Source: Pseudomonadaceae bacterium
Lineage (GTDB): Bacteria; Pseudomonadota; Gammaproteobacteria; Pseudomonadales; Azotimanducaceae
NCBI GenBank assembly: GCA_024743435.1
Contig: JANSWO010000003.1
Location: 186,001-250,000 of the forward strand
Direction: 5' to 3'
DNA length: 64,000 nt
Shown here: positions 1 to 8,509 of the stretch, piece by piece
Numbering within the stretch: the first letter of the stretch is position 1
Layout of the letters: every line of letters begins with the position of its first letter
The notes under the pieces: model-generated
Seen by the model: the letters and a program-made list of their open reading frames with translations, nothing else
The model's database searches: none
Told to the model about the DNA's origin: nothing
Program-made: the position numbers and the translations under genes

Positions 1-1599
1 CAGCGAGACGGTTGCCAGATTCAGTGATTTCGCCAGCGCTTGAAACAGCGGCACGTTGCCGTAGATTTCGCCATCGAAATTCTTCGGCTGCCAGTCCGGC
101 TGATTGCGCCCTGCGGGCACGCTGATCGCCTCATCGCGAAGCACGCTAGCCAGGTTGTAGCGACCCGACTCAAGCGCTGCGAGATAGACGACGGGTTTGA
201 ACAAGCTGCCAATCTGCCGCTTGGCGTTCAGTGCTCGGTTGTAGCTGCTGTTACGGCCACCGACGACGGCCAGCAGGTCTCCCGTTTGAGCGTTGGCGAT
301 CACCATGGAAGCTTGGAGCGAACCCGCCTCGAGACCACGGCTGGTTTCGATCTCCGTAAGAGACTCCTCGATCGCCTCGCCCGCTGCCCGCTGCAGCCGA
401 GCCGACAGCGTGGTGAATACTCTCAGGCCTTCGTCGGTGAGCGACTCGCTGGAGTAGTTGTCGCGCAGCTGATTGCGCACGAGGTCCATGAATGCCGGCT
501 GATACACGCTGCCGCCGGTGCCGGAACTCACTGCCAGCGGTTGTTCAATGGCCAGGGCCAACTCGTCATCGTTGATCAGTTGCTGACGATGCATGAGGGT
601 CAGTACCAGGTCGCGACGCTCGAGGGCACGCTTCGGGTTACGCCTCGGGTTGTAGTAGGAGGGGCCTCGAATCACGCCAATGAGTAACGCGATCTGGTGT
701 GGTGCCAGCTCTGCCAGGGGTTGATTGAAGTAGTAGTGCGCGCCGAGACCAAAGCCGTGCACGGCGCGCGCGCCGTCCTGGGCCAGGTAGATCTCGTTGA
801 TGTAGGCGTTGATGAGGTCGGCTTTGCTGTAGCGCGCGTCCAGAATCACCGCCATGGCGAGTTCGCGCAGCTTGCGCGATAGCTTTCGCTCGTTGCTGAG
901 GAAGTAGCTTTTCACTAACTGCTGAGTGAGTGTGGAGCCGCCCTGGCGCAGCTCACCAGAGCTGATGTTGACCCAGAACGCACGTGCGATGCCGCGAATA
1001 TCGAAACCTGGGTGTTTGTCGAAGTTCTGATCCTCTACCGCCTTCAAACCCTCGCGCAGCAGCCTTGGGACCTCATGAGGTCCGAGTACAAGTCGATCTT
1101 CTCCCTGGTTGGGATAGAAGCTGCCGATTTGCGGCGGATCCAGCCTGACGAGATCCATGCGTCTGTTGCCAGGCTGCTCATGCAATTCGCTGATCGCCCC
1201 GCCGGCGAACGCCACCTCGACAATCGTCTCGCGCCGTTCGCGCTCCATGAAGCGAAACGGCCGCAGGTGAATGACCAGCGCATTGCCGCGTTGCTGGAAT
1301 GCACCGGGACTGCGCACGTGGGCGCGCTGCCGGTACCCTAGTGCTGTCAGCTCGGCAGTCAGTTCGTCACGGCTCAGTCTCGCGCCGGCATACAGTTCCG
1401 TCGGTTGTCCGAACACCGTCGCCGGAAGTGCCCATCGGCGGCCGTCGAAGATCTCGGTTATAACGCCGTCCAGGTGGTACAGATAAGCGCCCAGCGCGAT
1501 GCTGGCGACGAGCGACAACCCACCAAAAAGTAGCAACAGACGTTTTAACCAGCGCATGACGTCATTGTATCGCTGCGCGCGTGGGTTACTTGCGTTCAT
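1..1599 (-). CDS. mrcB: Penicillin-binding protein 1B, bifunctional murein synthase (5' part, truncated by window edge)
   Basis: The leftward reading frame runs off the left edge, leaving the first 533 codons. It encodes a class A penicillin-binding protein that polymerises and cross-links peptidoglycan on the periplasmic side of the inner membrane. A short basic N-terminus leads into one membrane anchor (about residues 20-38). A UB2H-like stretch follows, then the GT51 glycosyltransferase with EDQNF near residue 190 and GGSTLTQQLVK. The transpeptidase has the SxxK motif GSLFKP with the serine near residue 465. The overall order matches PBP1B rather than PBP1A. An in-frame ATG at 1557 is an alternative start; neither start has a strong Shine-Dalgarno sequence. 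The C-terminal KTG region lies outside the window. Confidence 0.93.
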   Translation of the reverse strand, partial: MNASNPRAQRYNDVMRWLKRLLLLFGGLSLVASIALGAYLYHLDGVITEIFDGRRWALPATVFGQPTELYAGARLSRDELTAELTALGYRQRAHVRSPGAFQQRGNALVIHLRPFRFMERERRETIVEVAFAGGAISELHEQPGNRRMDLVRLDPPQIGSFYPNQGEDRLVLGPHEVPRLLREGLKAVEDQNFDKHPGFDIRGIARAFWVNISSGELRQGGSTLTQQLVKSYFLSNERKLSRKLRELAMAVILDARYSKADLINAYINEIYLAQDGARAVHGFGLGAHYYFNQPLAELAPHQIALLIGVIRGPSYYNPRRNPKRALERRDLVLTLMHRQQLINDDELALAIEQPLAVSSGTGGSVYQPAFMDLVRNQLRDNYSSESLTDEGLRVFTTLSARLQRAAGEAIEESLTEIETSRGLEAGSLQASMVIANAQTGDLLAVVGGRNSSYNRALNAKRQIGSLFKPVVYLAALESGRYNLASVLRDEAISVPAGRNQPDWQPKNFDGEIYGNVPLFQALAKSLNLATVSL

Positions 1600-1700
1600 G
1601 GGGAGATTTTTCGAGCTGTGAACGTTTAGTGGGTGCATCGAGAGGCGCAGGCATTTTTTGCGCCGGGGGCTGAACCTGGCCTGAAGTGCTCCGCTCACGC

Positions 1701-1706
1701 TATAGT
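1701..1706 (+). promoter_or_regulatory. Possible -10 element for the riboswitch transcript
   Basis: TATAGT lies just before the predicted TPP aptamer, so transcription would begin about where the aptamer starts. It sits between the arms of an inverted repeat, GCTCACGC (1693-1700) and GCGTGAGC (1709-1716). No convincing -35 is visible, so this is tentative. Confidence 0.3.
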
Positions 1707-1711
1707 GTGCG

Positions 1712-1810
1712 TGAGCCCAAGGGGTGGTCCCGGCGAAAGCTTGGCCTGAGACGCAATGTGATGCGGACCCTTTGAACCTGATCCGGTTAGTACCGGCGTA
1801 GGGATCGGGC
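1712..1810 (+). promoter_or_regulatory. TPP riboswitch (THI element)
   Basis: The hallmark THI-box segments occur in the correct order and spacing: GGGGTG (1721-1726), CTGAGA (1746-1751), ACCC followed by GAACCTGAT (1774-1782), and GCGTAGGGA (1796-1804). Together they form the pyrimidine-sensor and pyrophosphate-sensor helices of the thiamine pyrophosphate aptamer. It lies about 265 bases before the start of a TonB-dependent receptor on the same strand. The expression platform is not obvious; the leader holds small hairpins such as GCCTCT/AGAGGC at 1866-1879. TPP binding would be expected to lower receptor expression. Confidence 0.92.
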
Positions 1811-2072
1811 GCGAAAACCTGGCGCACTTGCAGCCCTTTTGGGCGATTTTCGAAGCCTCTCAGAAGCCTCTCAAGAGGCGAGCCAAGAAAGCAAAAGCAA
1901 AGCCGGGGTTTTGATGAGAAGCCGGCCTCGGCTGACTCATCGCACGGTGCTGACAGTCAGTCCCTGCCGCAACCGTATCCATCTCGCCTCATCCTTACCT
2001 GTCCGGTTGTGCTCTTTGCGCGCGTCGCCCGCTGGGTCAATGCGCTGGTTCTACATTCTGGAGGATATATCG

Positions 2073-4100
2073 ATGAGGTTTTCCCCCTTATCACGTTCGT
2101 GCTCGGTTCTACTCGCGCTGACATTCGGCTGCACGTCGGCACTGGCTTCAAACATTGAAGAGATTGTCGTTACGGCCGAGTTTTCATCAAAGAGCCTGCA
2201 AGATACTGCAGCCAGTGTCAGCGTCATCAGCGGCGAGGAGCTGGCACGGCAACAGGCAGTGCACCTTGAGGAAACGCTAGCGAGCGTCCCGAACGTAAAC
2301 TTCGCCAGTGGAGCATCGCGTGCGCGTTTCATCCAACTGCGTGGAATTGGCGAGCGCGGTCAGTTTCGCGAGCCACTCAACTCATCGGTTGGGCTCATTA
2401 TCGATGGCGTAGATTTCAGTGGCTTTGGCACGTCGGCGTTGTTGTTCGATGTTGATCAGGTAGAAGTGCTGCGTGGCCCACAAGGCACGCTGTACGGATC
2501 CAACGCGCTTGCAGGGCTCATCAACATTCGCAGCAAGCCACCCAGCGAGCAATTCGAGGGTTATGTGGATGTTGGCGTCAGCAACCACGGTGGCAGAGAT
2601 GTCGGCGCTGTTGTGTCCGGAGGTGGTTTGCGGCTCAGCGCGTTTCATACCGAAAGCGATGGCTACATGGACAACACGTTCATCAACAGCTCAACTAACG
2701 ATCGCAAGGAAACACTGTTGCGTCTGCGCGGTGATTTCTCACTAGGTGAGGTGAGCGATCTCTCCATGACCCTTGGCTATGCGGATATCGACAATGGCTA
2801 CGATGCATTTTCACTGGACAACGACCGCGATACCCGCAGCGACGAGCCTGGTTTCGACCAATCCCTGAGCACCTATGCAGCGGCTACGTTAAGCACAGAA
2901 GTTGCTGGCAACGAGCTCAGCGTCAGCCTGGCGCACGCTAACAGCGATATCGACTACGGCTATGACGAGGACTGGACGTTTGTCGGTTTCGATCCGTTCG
3001 AATACAGCTCCACGGACCGTTATGTGCGCGATCGAAGCATGACGACCCTCGACATCCGCCTGTCCGGTGGAGAAGCCAGGCCCTGGACGATCGGCCTGTA
3101 CAACTTTCAGCAGGATGTGGATCTACGGCGTGTGTATACCTTTGCCGCCGCTGACTTCGATAGCGTCTATCAGGTGGACCGGGTTGCCGCGTATGGCGAG
3201 ATCGAACTGCCGCTGCGTGAGGGCCTGCGAGCGCGGCTTGGAGCAAGGCTCGAGCGCGCCAAAGCCAGCTATCGGGATAGTGAGGGTGCGCAGTTTGAAC
3301 CCGACGACAATGTGGCTGGATTTCGAGCACAGCTCGAAGCGGATGTCGGTGCCAACGGCCTTGTTTATCTGAGCGCTAGCAGCGGCTACAAAGCCGCCGG
3401 CTTCAATACCGACGGCACGCTGGCTCGGGAGTTTCGCGAGTACGATGAGGAGACGTTGTGGAATCTGGAGGCAGGCCTGCGCTCAACGCTCTGGGATGAG
3501 CGGCTTCGCGTTGCGGCATCCGTGTTCTGGATGCAGCGAGACGACGTTCAGATCAATCGCTCGCTAATCGTCGAACGTCCAGACGGCAGCTCCGAGTTTA
3601 TCGATTTCGTTGACAACGCTGCAGAAGGCTTTAACCGTGGCATCGAACTCGATCTGAATGTTCGCCTCACTGAAACGCTGTCCGGGTTTGCCAGCGTTGG
3701 TCTGCTCGACACCGAAGTCACGCGTTTCGACAGCGATGGTGACGACTTTCTCGACGGCCGCGATCAGGCCCACGCGCCGTCCTATACGTACCACATAGGC
3801 GCAGACTGGTTGAGCGGACCATGGTCGGCGCGAGTGGCGCTCCAAGGTAGAGACGGGTTCTTTTTCTCGAACAGCCACAACGCAGAGACGGACTCGGCAA
3901 ACCTGGTCAACATGAAGTTTGGATATGCGGCGGAAAGGTTCTCGGTCAGCATTTGGGGTCGAAACCTTACCGATGAAGACACCGAAGTCCGTGGCTTTCG
4001 ATTCGGCAATGACCCGCGGCTGATCTATGACACTCGAACCTACACGCAGCTCGGCGAGCCGCGCAGGTACGGAGTCTCGGTTACGCTGCAGCTACCCTAA
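2073..4100 (+). CDS. TonB-dependent outer-membrane receptor under TPP riboswitch control; probable thiamine or thiamine-precursor receptor
   Basis: This is a 675-residue outer-membrane active transporter energised by TonB. The start at 2073 is chosen because GGAGGA lies seven bases upstream and a clean signal peptide follows (positive start, hydrophobic LLALTFG, ALAS cleavage region); the frame is open further upstream inside the leader. The mature N-terminus carries a TonB-box-like IEEIVVTA. The plug domain has VEVLRGPQGTLYGSNA near residues 130-145, and a long beta-barrel ends in a typical amphipathic strand with terminal VTLQLP. Substrate assignment comes from the riboswitch: TPP-controlled TonB receptors are known in other Gram-negative bacteria. 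No other thiamine gene is adjacent. Confidence 0.88.
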   Translation: MRFSPLSRSCSVLLALTFGCTSALASNIEEIVVTAEFSSKSLQDTAASVSVISGEELARQQAVHLEETLASVPNVNFASGASRARFIQLRGIGERGQFREPLNSSVGLIIDGVDFSGFGTSALLFDVDQVEVLRGPQGTLYGSNALAGLINIRSKPPSEQFEGYVDVGVSNHGGRDVGAVVSGGGLRLSAFHTESDGYMDNTFINSSTNDRKETLLRLRGDFSLGEVSDLSMTLGYADIDNGYDAFSLDNDRDTRSDEPGFDQSLSTYAAATLSTEVAGNELSVSLAHANSDIDYGYDEDWTFVGFDPFEYSSTDRYVRDRSMTTLDIRLSGGEARPWTIGLYNFQQDVDLRRVYTFAAADFDSVYQVDRVAAYGEIELPLREGLRARLGARLERAKASYRDSEGAQFEPDDNVAGFRAQLEADVGANGLVYLSASSGYKAAGFNTDGTLAREFREYDEETLWNLEAGLRSTLWDERLRVAASVFWMQRDDVQINRSLIVERPDGSSEFIDFVDNAAEGFNRGIELDLNVRLTETLSGFASVGLLDTEVTRFDSDGDDFLDGRDQAHAPSYTYHIGADWLSGPWSARVALQGRDGFFFSNSHNAETDSANLVNMKFGYAAERFSVSIWGRNLTDEDTEVRGFRFGNDPRLIYDTRTYTQLGEPRRYGVSVTLQLP

Positions 4101-4474
4101 TTGCGCGGAGCCAGGTGCCGACTAGCGACGATTTGGTCACGGTCAGAATCCTGGCTTCAGGAAAAATTGCTACATGCCAGAAAAGTACGATGGTCAATGC
4201 ACTATAGGTTTCCTGGTCGACAGGTTGTGAACTGGGAGTGTTTTTCGTCGTCTGACCCCCCTAGGGGTAGGGCTATTGGATGGCCTCCTCAGCGTTCCAT
4301 TCTTCGAATATCTCCCTCTTGAGGAAATCATGGCTATCGGTAGCCTGTCCCGAAGAATCTGGCTTTGGAGATGGCGGTTCATATTGAAGCGGTTACGCAG
4401 TTCGCAACTTAGGCCACGAGGCCAATAGCAGTCCGAGAGCAGAGTCGACGAAATGTATGTCTCTGCTTCTTGAA
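4101..4474. other. Intergenic region between convergent genes
   Basis: No supported gene is seen. The only notable sequence is the palindrome CCCCTAGGGG near 4258, with no T-tract beside it. Short open frames lack ribosome-binding sites and recognisable content. Confidence 0.5.
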
Positions 4475-5170
4475 TTACTTGGCCGATTGCTTGCTCGATA
4501 ACGAAAGCGCCCGCTCAATGAAGGCCTGTCCTTCATCTGTCCAGCACAACTTTATGAAAGCCAGTATGTCTCGCATTCGTCGTCTTTTGCTGAATGTGAT
4601 GCCATTTTGTTGCGCAATACCCTCTAGAAGAAAGCGCTGAATATCTCGCTTCAGATCAAAGCCGGAGAGTGCAGAGAGTTCGGGTTCGGCGAGCTTCATC
4701 GCCATCTCCTTTCGCGCTCTGTCAAATGCTGCGAGAGCGGGTTTGAAAACGGCTTCAAGTTCCGGATTGGTGCTGGCAGCGAGGGATAGCTGACAAAAAG
4801 CACGAAATTCTATGCTCTGCAGCTGCGCCCAGTGTGAATCAACACCTTGCGCACGGAAATTGATTCCCGTTGGTAGACTTGCATGGGATTCTTCCTGCAG
4901 CTCTAGTCGGCGCCTCGTAACGAAATGCACAATCGCTTCCAGCAGTGCCTGTCTAGAAGGGAAGTGATAGAGCATGGCGGTTCGACTTAGGCCAGCAGCC
5001 TTCGTGATTGCCAGTGTGCTGGAGGCTGCGTATCCCTGATCCGCCAGTAAGTTCATGGCAGCCTCCAGTATTCGACTTCGCGTGTCACCGCTCTTGGCGA
5101 ATTCACCTTTCCCGACCTTTGTGGGATCAGGGATGCTGCGGTTTATTGCGGCGGCGAGTTGTTTTTCCAT
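4475..5170 (-). CDS. TetR-family transcriptional regulator
   Basis: This is a 231-residue repressor-type protein. The N-terminal helix-turn-helix spans about residues 50-75 (TLAITKAAGLSRTAMLYHF), followed by a helical ligand-binding domain of the usual TetR length. The start at 5170 has AGGA eight bases upstream; the longer open frame has no good ribosome site. It is the last gene of a leftward operon after two SDRs and a KstD-like flavoprotein. It probably controls that operon and the nearby flavoenzyme and Rieske genes. Candidate operators are at 8466-8483 and 15581-15598. The ligand is unknown; an acyl-CoA or ring intermediate would be usual for such clusters. Confidence 0.9.
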   Translation of the reverse strand: MEKQLAAAINRSIPDPTKVGKGEFAKSGDTRSRILEAAMNLLADQGYAASSTLAITKAAGLSRTAMLYHFPSRQALLEAIVHFVTRRRLELQEESHASLPTGINFRAQGVDSHWAQLQSIEFRAFCQLSLAASTNPELEAVFKPALAAFDRARKEMAMKLAEPELSALSGFDLKRDIQRFLLEGIAQQNGITFSKRRRMRDILAFIKLCWTDEGQAFIERALSLSSKQSAK

Positions 5171-5193
5171 ATCAGATCCTAGTGGTCCTTTGG

Positions 5194-5946
5194 TTAAGGA
5201 GCGAGAAAGCCGCCGTCCACAGGCAGAGTTGCGCCGGTAATATAGCTGGCGTTGTCGCTGCACAACCACAACACGGTGTTGGCAACTTCTTCGGGGGTGC
5301 CCATTCGCCCGAGTGGCGTCTCATTCACAATCGCTGGTGTTTCGTTCCCAGACCTACTGCGTAACATAGGCGTATCGATAGCTCCGGGCGCGATACCTAC
5401 AACACGAATTCCGGCATCGCCGTACTCGAGGGCAGCAGATTTTGTCAGGGATACGACCGCGGCCTTGCTCGCTGCGTAAAAGGCCGCTCCTTTCCTATAA
5501 ACTCGGAACCCCTGTACAGACGCGAATGTGATGATCACGCCTCCGGCGGACATCGCCGCTACTGCATGCTTGATGCCATAAACCGTGCCTTTGACGTTGA
5601 TGTCGAGTACAGCATCGAGTGTCAATTCTGCCTGCTCGCCGATCGGTAACCACTTGCCAAGTATCGCAGCCGCATTGATGTAGTAGTCTAACCGTCCGGT
5701 CTGACTCGAAGCTTCTCCAACTAGTGCGGCGATATCCGACTCTCTTCTGATATCTGTGCGCACAAATGTTGCGGAACCGCCTGCAGTCCTGATGGCTTGT
5801 GCTTCTCTTTCCCCTGCTTCTTCAGCAACATCGGCAAGAAAGACGTCAGTGCCAGCTGCTGCGAATGCCTTCGCTACCGCTAGTCCCATGCCTGAAGCTG
5901 CGCCCGTAACGATGGCGCTCCTTTGTTTGGGTGAAGTGTCTGACAT
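5194..5946 (-). CDS. Short-chain dehydrogenase/reductase (SDR)
   Basis: This is a 250-residue classical SDR, an NAD(P)-dependent alcohol/ketone oxidoreductase. Visible are the cofactor motif TGAASGMG, an NAAA variant of the usual NNAG, the catalytic serine in FASVQG, YxxxK as YAASK, and the C-terminal DGG signature. The start at 5946 follows AAGGAAA and gives the expected family length. It lies 19 bases after a second SDR and 23 bases before the TetR gene, in one operon with a KstD-like flavoprotein. A hydroxyl-to-keto step on a ring compound is the reasonable guess. Confidence 0.88.
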   Translation of the reverse strand: MSDTSPKQRSAIVTGAASGMGLAVAKAFAAAGTDVFLADVAEEAGEREAQAIRTAGGSATFVRTDIRRESDIAALVGEASSQTGRLDYYINAAAILGKWLPIGEQAELTLDAVLDINVKGTVYGIKHAVAAMSAGGVIITFASVQGFRVYRKGAAFYAASKAAVVSLTKSAALEYGDAGIRVVGIAPGAIDTPMLRSRSGNETPAIVNETPLGRMGTPEEVANTVLWLCSDNASYITGATLPVDGGFLAP

Positions 5947-5965
5947 TGGATTTCCTTTAGAGTGT

Positions 5966-6745
5966 TTAGAATTGTGCGGTGCCGCCGTCGATGCTGATTT
6001 GCGCGCCAGTGATGCTCGCACCTGCTTCGCTGGCCAGTAGCACGGCGAGCGAAGCCACTTCGTGCAGCTCTACAGGACGCTTTGTGGCGCTCTCGGCGGT
6101 GTAAAGTTGAATCAAATCTTCGTAGGTAATGCCCATCGCCTCGGCTGTTTTTGGGCCCGACTCACGCACCTCATCGGTAATGACTAATCCAGGACAGATT
6201 GAGTTGACCGTGACGCCTAAATCGCCGACTTCGCGCGCAACGGACTTAGTTAGTCCATTGATGGCGTGCTTAGCCGCCGTGTAGGGCGACAAAACCGGTT
6301 TGCCATGTTTGCCTTCCACGGAGGAGATGTTGATCACGCGCCCCCACTGCTTCTGGGTCATAGACTTAAGCGCTCGACGGGTCGCCCAGAACGTATTGTA
6401 AAGGTTGACCTTAACCGTGTAGTCAAACTCCTCGTCAGAGAGATCCATAAGCGGTTGCAGATCACCGCCCGCCCCACCGGCGTTGTTGACAAGAATATCA
6501 ACGGATCCGAAATGGGCGAGGGTTTGATCAATGAACGCTTCTACATCTCGCTGGTCTGTCGCATCACCTTGAACGAAGATAAGCCTGTCAGCAGCGTTGA
6601 TTTCATCAAGTGCGCGTTGTGCTTTTCCCGCGTTGCGGGCCATGATCGCCACACGAGCACCTTCGGCTAGATAGGCTTCCGCTATGGCGCGTCCGATGCC
6701 CGCCGATCCGCCAGTGATGGCAGCAACCCTATTTTGCAGCTGCAT
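5966..6745 (-). CDS. Short-chain dehydrogenase/reductase (SDR)
   Basis: This is a 259-residue classical SDR. It shows TGGSAGIG for NAD(P) binding, the NNAGG motif, a catalytic serine in INISSVEG, YTAAK as the YxxxK pair, and the late IDGG signature. AAGGA sits about eight bases before the start. It differs clearly from the adjacent SDR, so the operon holds two dehydrogenases of probably different substrate or stereochemistry. It is 33 bases downstream of the KstD-like flavoprotein gene, consistent with co-transcription. Confidence 0.9.
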   Translation of the reverse strand: MQLQNRVAAITGGSAGIGRAIAEAYLAEGARVAIMARNAGKAQRALDEINAADRLIFVQGDATDQRDVEAFIDQTLAHFGSVDILVNNAGGAGGDLQPLMDLSDEEFDYTVKVNLYNTFWATRRALKSMTQKQWGRVINISSVEGKHGKPVLSPYTAAKHAINGLTKSVAREVGDLGVTVNSICPGLVITDEVRESGPKTAEAMGITYEDLIQLYTAESATKRPVELHEVASLAVLLASEAGASITGAQISIDGGTAQF

Positions 6746-6778
6746 ATTGAGTGTCCTTGTTGGCCTCGAACATGATTC

Positions 6779-8413
6779 TTAGTGGCCGCTTGCGGCATGC
6801 TTCCCAGCCAGATACCCGAAGGTAAGAGCTGGCCCAAGAGTGCCGCCGCCGCCTCCATAGATCATGGCGAGCGGCGCGGCCATAACGTTGCCTGCGGCGT
6901 ACAACCCGTCTATAGGTTGATCATGCCAATCCATTACCTGGGCATGGTTGTTGGTCTTAGGACCACCATTAGTGCCCAGCACTCCAGACTCCATTTTTAC
7001 GGCGTAGAACGGTGCTTGATCGATGGGGCCTAATGTCTTAAACGGAGGATCGTAGTCCGGATCACCCCAGTAATTGTCGTAAGTATTGGCGCCACGATTG
7101 AAATCTGCGTCCTTACCATTGCGTACGTGCTCGTTGTAGCGGTCAATTGTGCTCAATAAGCCCGCCGCTTCGATATTCATCTTTACTGCGAGTGACTCCA
7201 GTGAATCCGCCACCGTGAACATTTTGGAAAGGGCTTGGTCTGGTTTGCAGCCAAATACCGTGTATTTTTCTCGATAGCGCTGATCGAAAATCAGGAAATA
7301 CGGCAGGTTCGGATAGGTGTGAGCGTTAGCCTCAAAGGCGAGTAAAGCCATACCCAGTGCGTTGTAGTTGGCAGCTTCGTCGACAAACCGTTTGCCTGCG
7401 CGATTGACCATTATTGAGCCTGGCAGAGTCCGCTCATGTTGGCAGAGTAGATAGTTCGGTGTGGCATGACGGTGCTGAGGTTGCCACTCGAGCGCAGAAG
7501 GCATCCAGAATGCGTTTGACATGTTGCCGAGTTTCGCGCCCGCGTCGATTGCCATAAGCAGACCGTCACCTTCACATTCAGGCACGCTGACAGGCCCCGT
7601 CATTGGACCCCGTAGAAAGGTTTGCACCAGCTCCTTGTTCCACTCGAATCCGCCGGTTGCGATGATGACCCCGCGCTTGGCGCGTGCTCGAATTTCACCG
7701 GTTGGAGTGGACGCAATGACGCCAATAATGCGGTTATTTTCGTTTATCAGCTGTGTTGCTCGATGTTCAAATAGGATGGAAACATCCCGGTCGAGAACTG
7801 CGCGCAATAGCGCGCCGATTAGTGCCTGACCGCGACCGCGGCTATCATTTAGCGTGCGCACGGCAAGCTCTTCAGAATCCGGTGGTCCCAGGTTCATGTC
7901 TTCGTGATAGCTCGTCCGTCGGGGTGCACCGGTCTTTGGGGGTACGACGCGGGTTGCCCAATTGCCCAGTGTTTCGAAAGGGAATACGTCGTTGTCCAGC
8001 GACCTCCCGCCGTCGACCTTGCCGCCCGGAAAATCCGGTTGGTAGTCCGGTAGACCCGCCAGTGCGCGAAGTCTTACGGGGGTGCGGTCGGCCAGGTGCC
8101 TCAGCATCTCTGGTCCCCCGGTCAGAAATGCATCCAGAACGACTGGGTCGAGTTGGTCAGGTGCGAGCGAATCCAGGTAGGTGACGACATCGTCCCATGA
8201 GTCTTCTATGCCGATCTCCTCCTGGTGGTGATTATTTGGTACCCAGATCATGCCGCCTGACATCGCGGTGGTGCCACCGACCATGTTCGACTTCTCCAAA
8301 ACGGCAACTTCTTCTGCCCCAAAGTCTTTTGCGGCGAGTGCTGCTGTGAGGGCGGCGCCTCCGCTACCCAAGACGACGACATCGGCGATCAAATCGTATG
8401 TTTCACTTGGCAT
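6779..8413 (-). CDS. FAD-dependent dehydrogenase of the fumarate reductase/3-ketosteroid Delta1-dehydrogenase family
   Basis: This is a 544-residue flavoprotein. The Rossmann motif VVVLGSGGAALTAALAA is at residues 11-27, followed by EKSNMVGGTTAMSGG and a second FAD contact ATGGF. The C-terminal MIYGGGGGTLGPALTFGYLAG resembles the active-site region of 3-ketosteroid Delta1-dehydrogenases, including the conserved Tyr-Gly pair. AGGAAAA precedes the start. It heads a four-gene leftward operon (flavoprotein, SDR, SDR, TetR) and diverges from an OYE-like enzyme across about 100 bases. Such enzymes desaturate cyclic ketones; the actual substrate is unproven. Confidence 0.85.
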   Translation of the reverse strand: MPSETYDLIADVVVLGSGGAALTAALAAKDFGAEEVAVLEKSNMVGGTTAMSGGMIWVPNNHHQEEIGIEDSWDDVVTYLDSLAPDQLDPVVLDAFLTGGPEMLRHLADRTPVRLRALAGLPDYQPDFPGGKVDGGRSLDNDVFPFETLGNWATRVVPPKTGAPRRTSYHEDMNLGPPDSEELAVRTLNDSRGRGQALIGALLRAVLDRDVSILFEHRATQLINENNRIIGVIASTPTGEIRARAKRGVIIATGGFEWNKELVQTFLRGPMTGPVSVPECEGDGLLMAIDAGAKLGNMSNAFWMPSALEWQPQHRHATPNYLLCQHERTLPGSIMVNRAGKRFVDEAANYNALGMALLAFEANAHTYPNLPYFLIFDQRYREKYTVFGCKPDQALSKMFTVADSLESLAVKMNIEAAGLLSTIDRYNEHVRNGKDADFNRGANTYDNYWGDPDYDPPFKTLGPIDQAPFYAVKMESGVLGTNGGPKTNNHAQVMDWHDQPIDGLYAAGNVMAAPLAMIYGGGGGTLGPALTFGYLAGKHAASGH

Positions 8414-8465
8414 GAGTTTTCCTGCTCCCGTACGAAGTCGATAAAATAGGACAATATTGCATTAA

Positions 8466-8483
8466 TAGTACATCAATGATCTA
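8466..8483. promoter_or_regulatory. Candidate TetR operator, copy 1
   Basis: TAGTACATCAATGATCTA lies in the AT-rich divergent region between the KstD-like and OYE-like genes. It matches, at 15 of 18 positions, the reverse complement of the perfect-armed repeat at 15581-15598. The position suits control of both divergent promoters. Assignment to the TetR protein encoded at 4475-5170 is inferred from the shared location in one cluster. Confidence 0.55.
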
Positions 8484-8509
8484 ATTTGTGTAGCTGTACT
8501 GGGGTGGAT

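Noticed and set aside
40-687. Long rightward frame opposite mrcB
   Set aside because: It is antisense to the clear PBP1B reading frame, with no recognisable content.
1839-2072. Upstream extension of the first TonB receptor reading frame
   Set aside because: It lies in the riboswitch leader, lacks a ribosome site, and the ATG at 2073 has GGAGGA and a signal peptide.
4258-4267. CCCCTAGGGG as a terminator or operator
   Set aside because: Only a ten-base palindrome with no T-run or nearby promoter.
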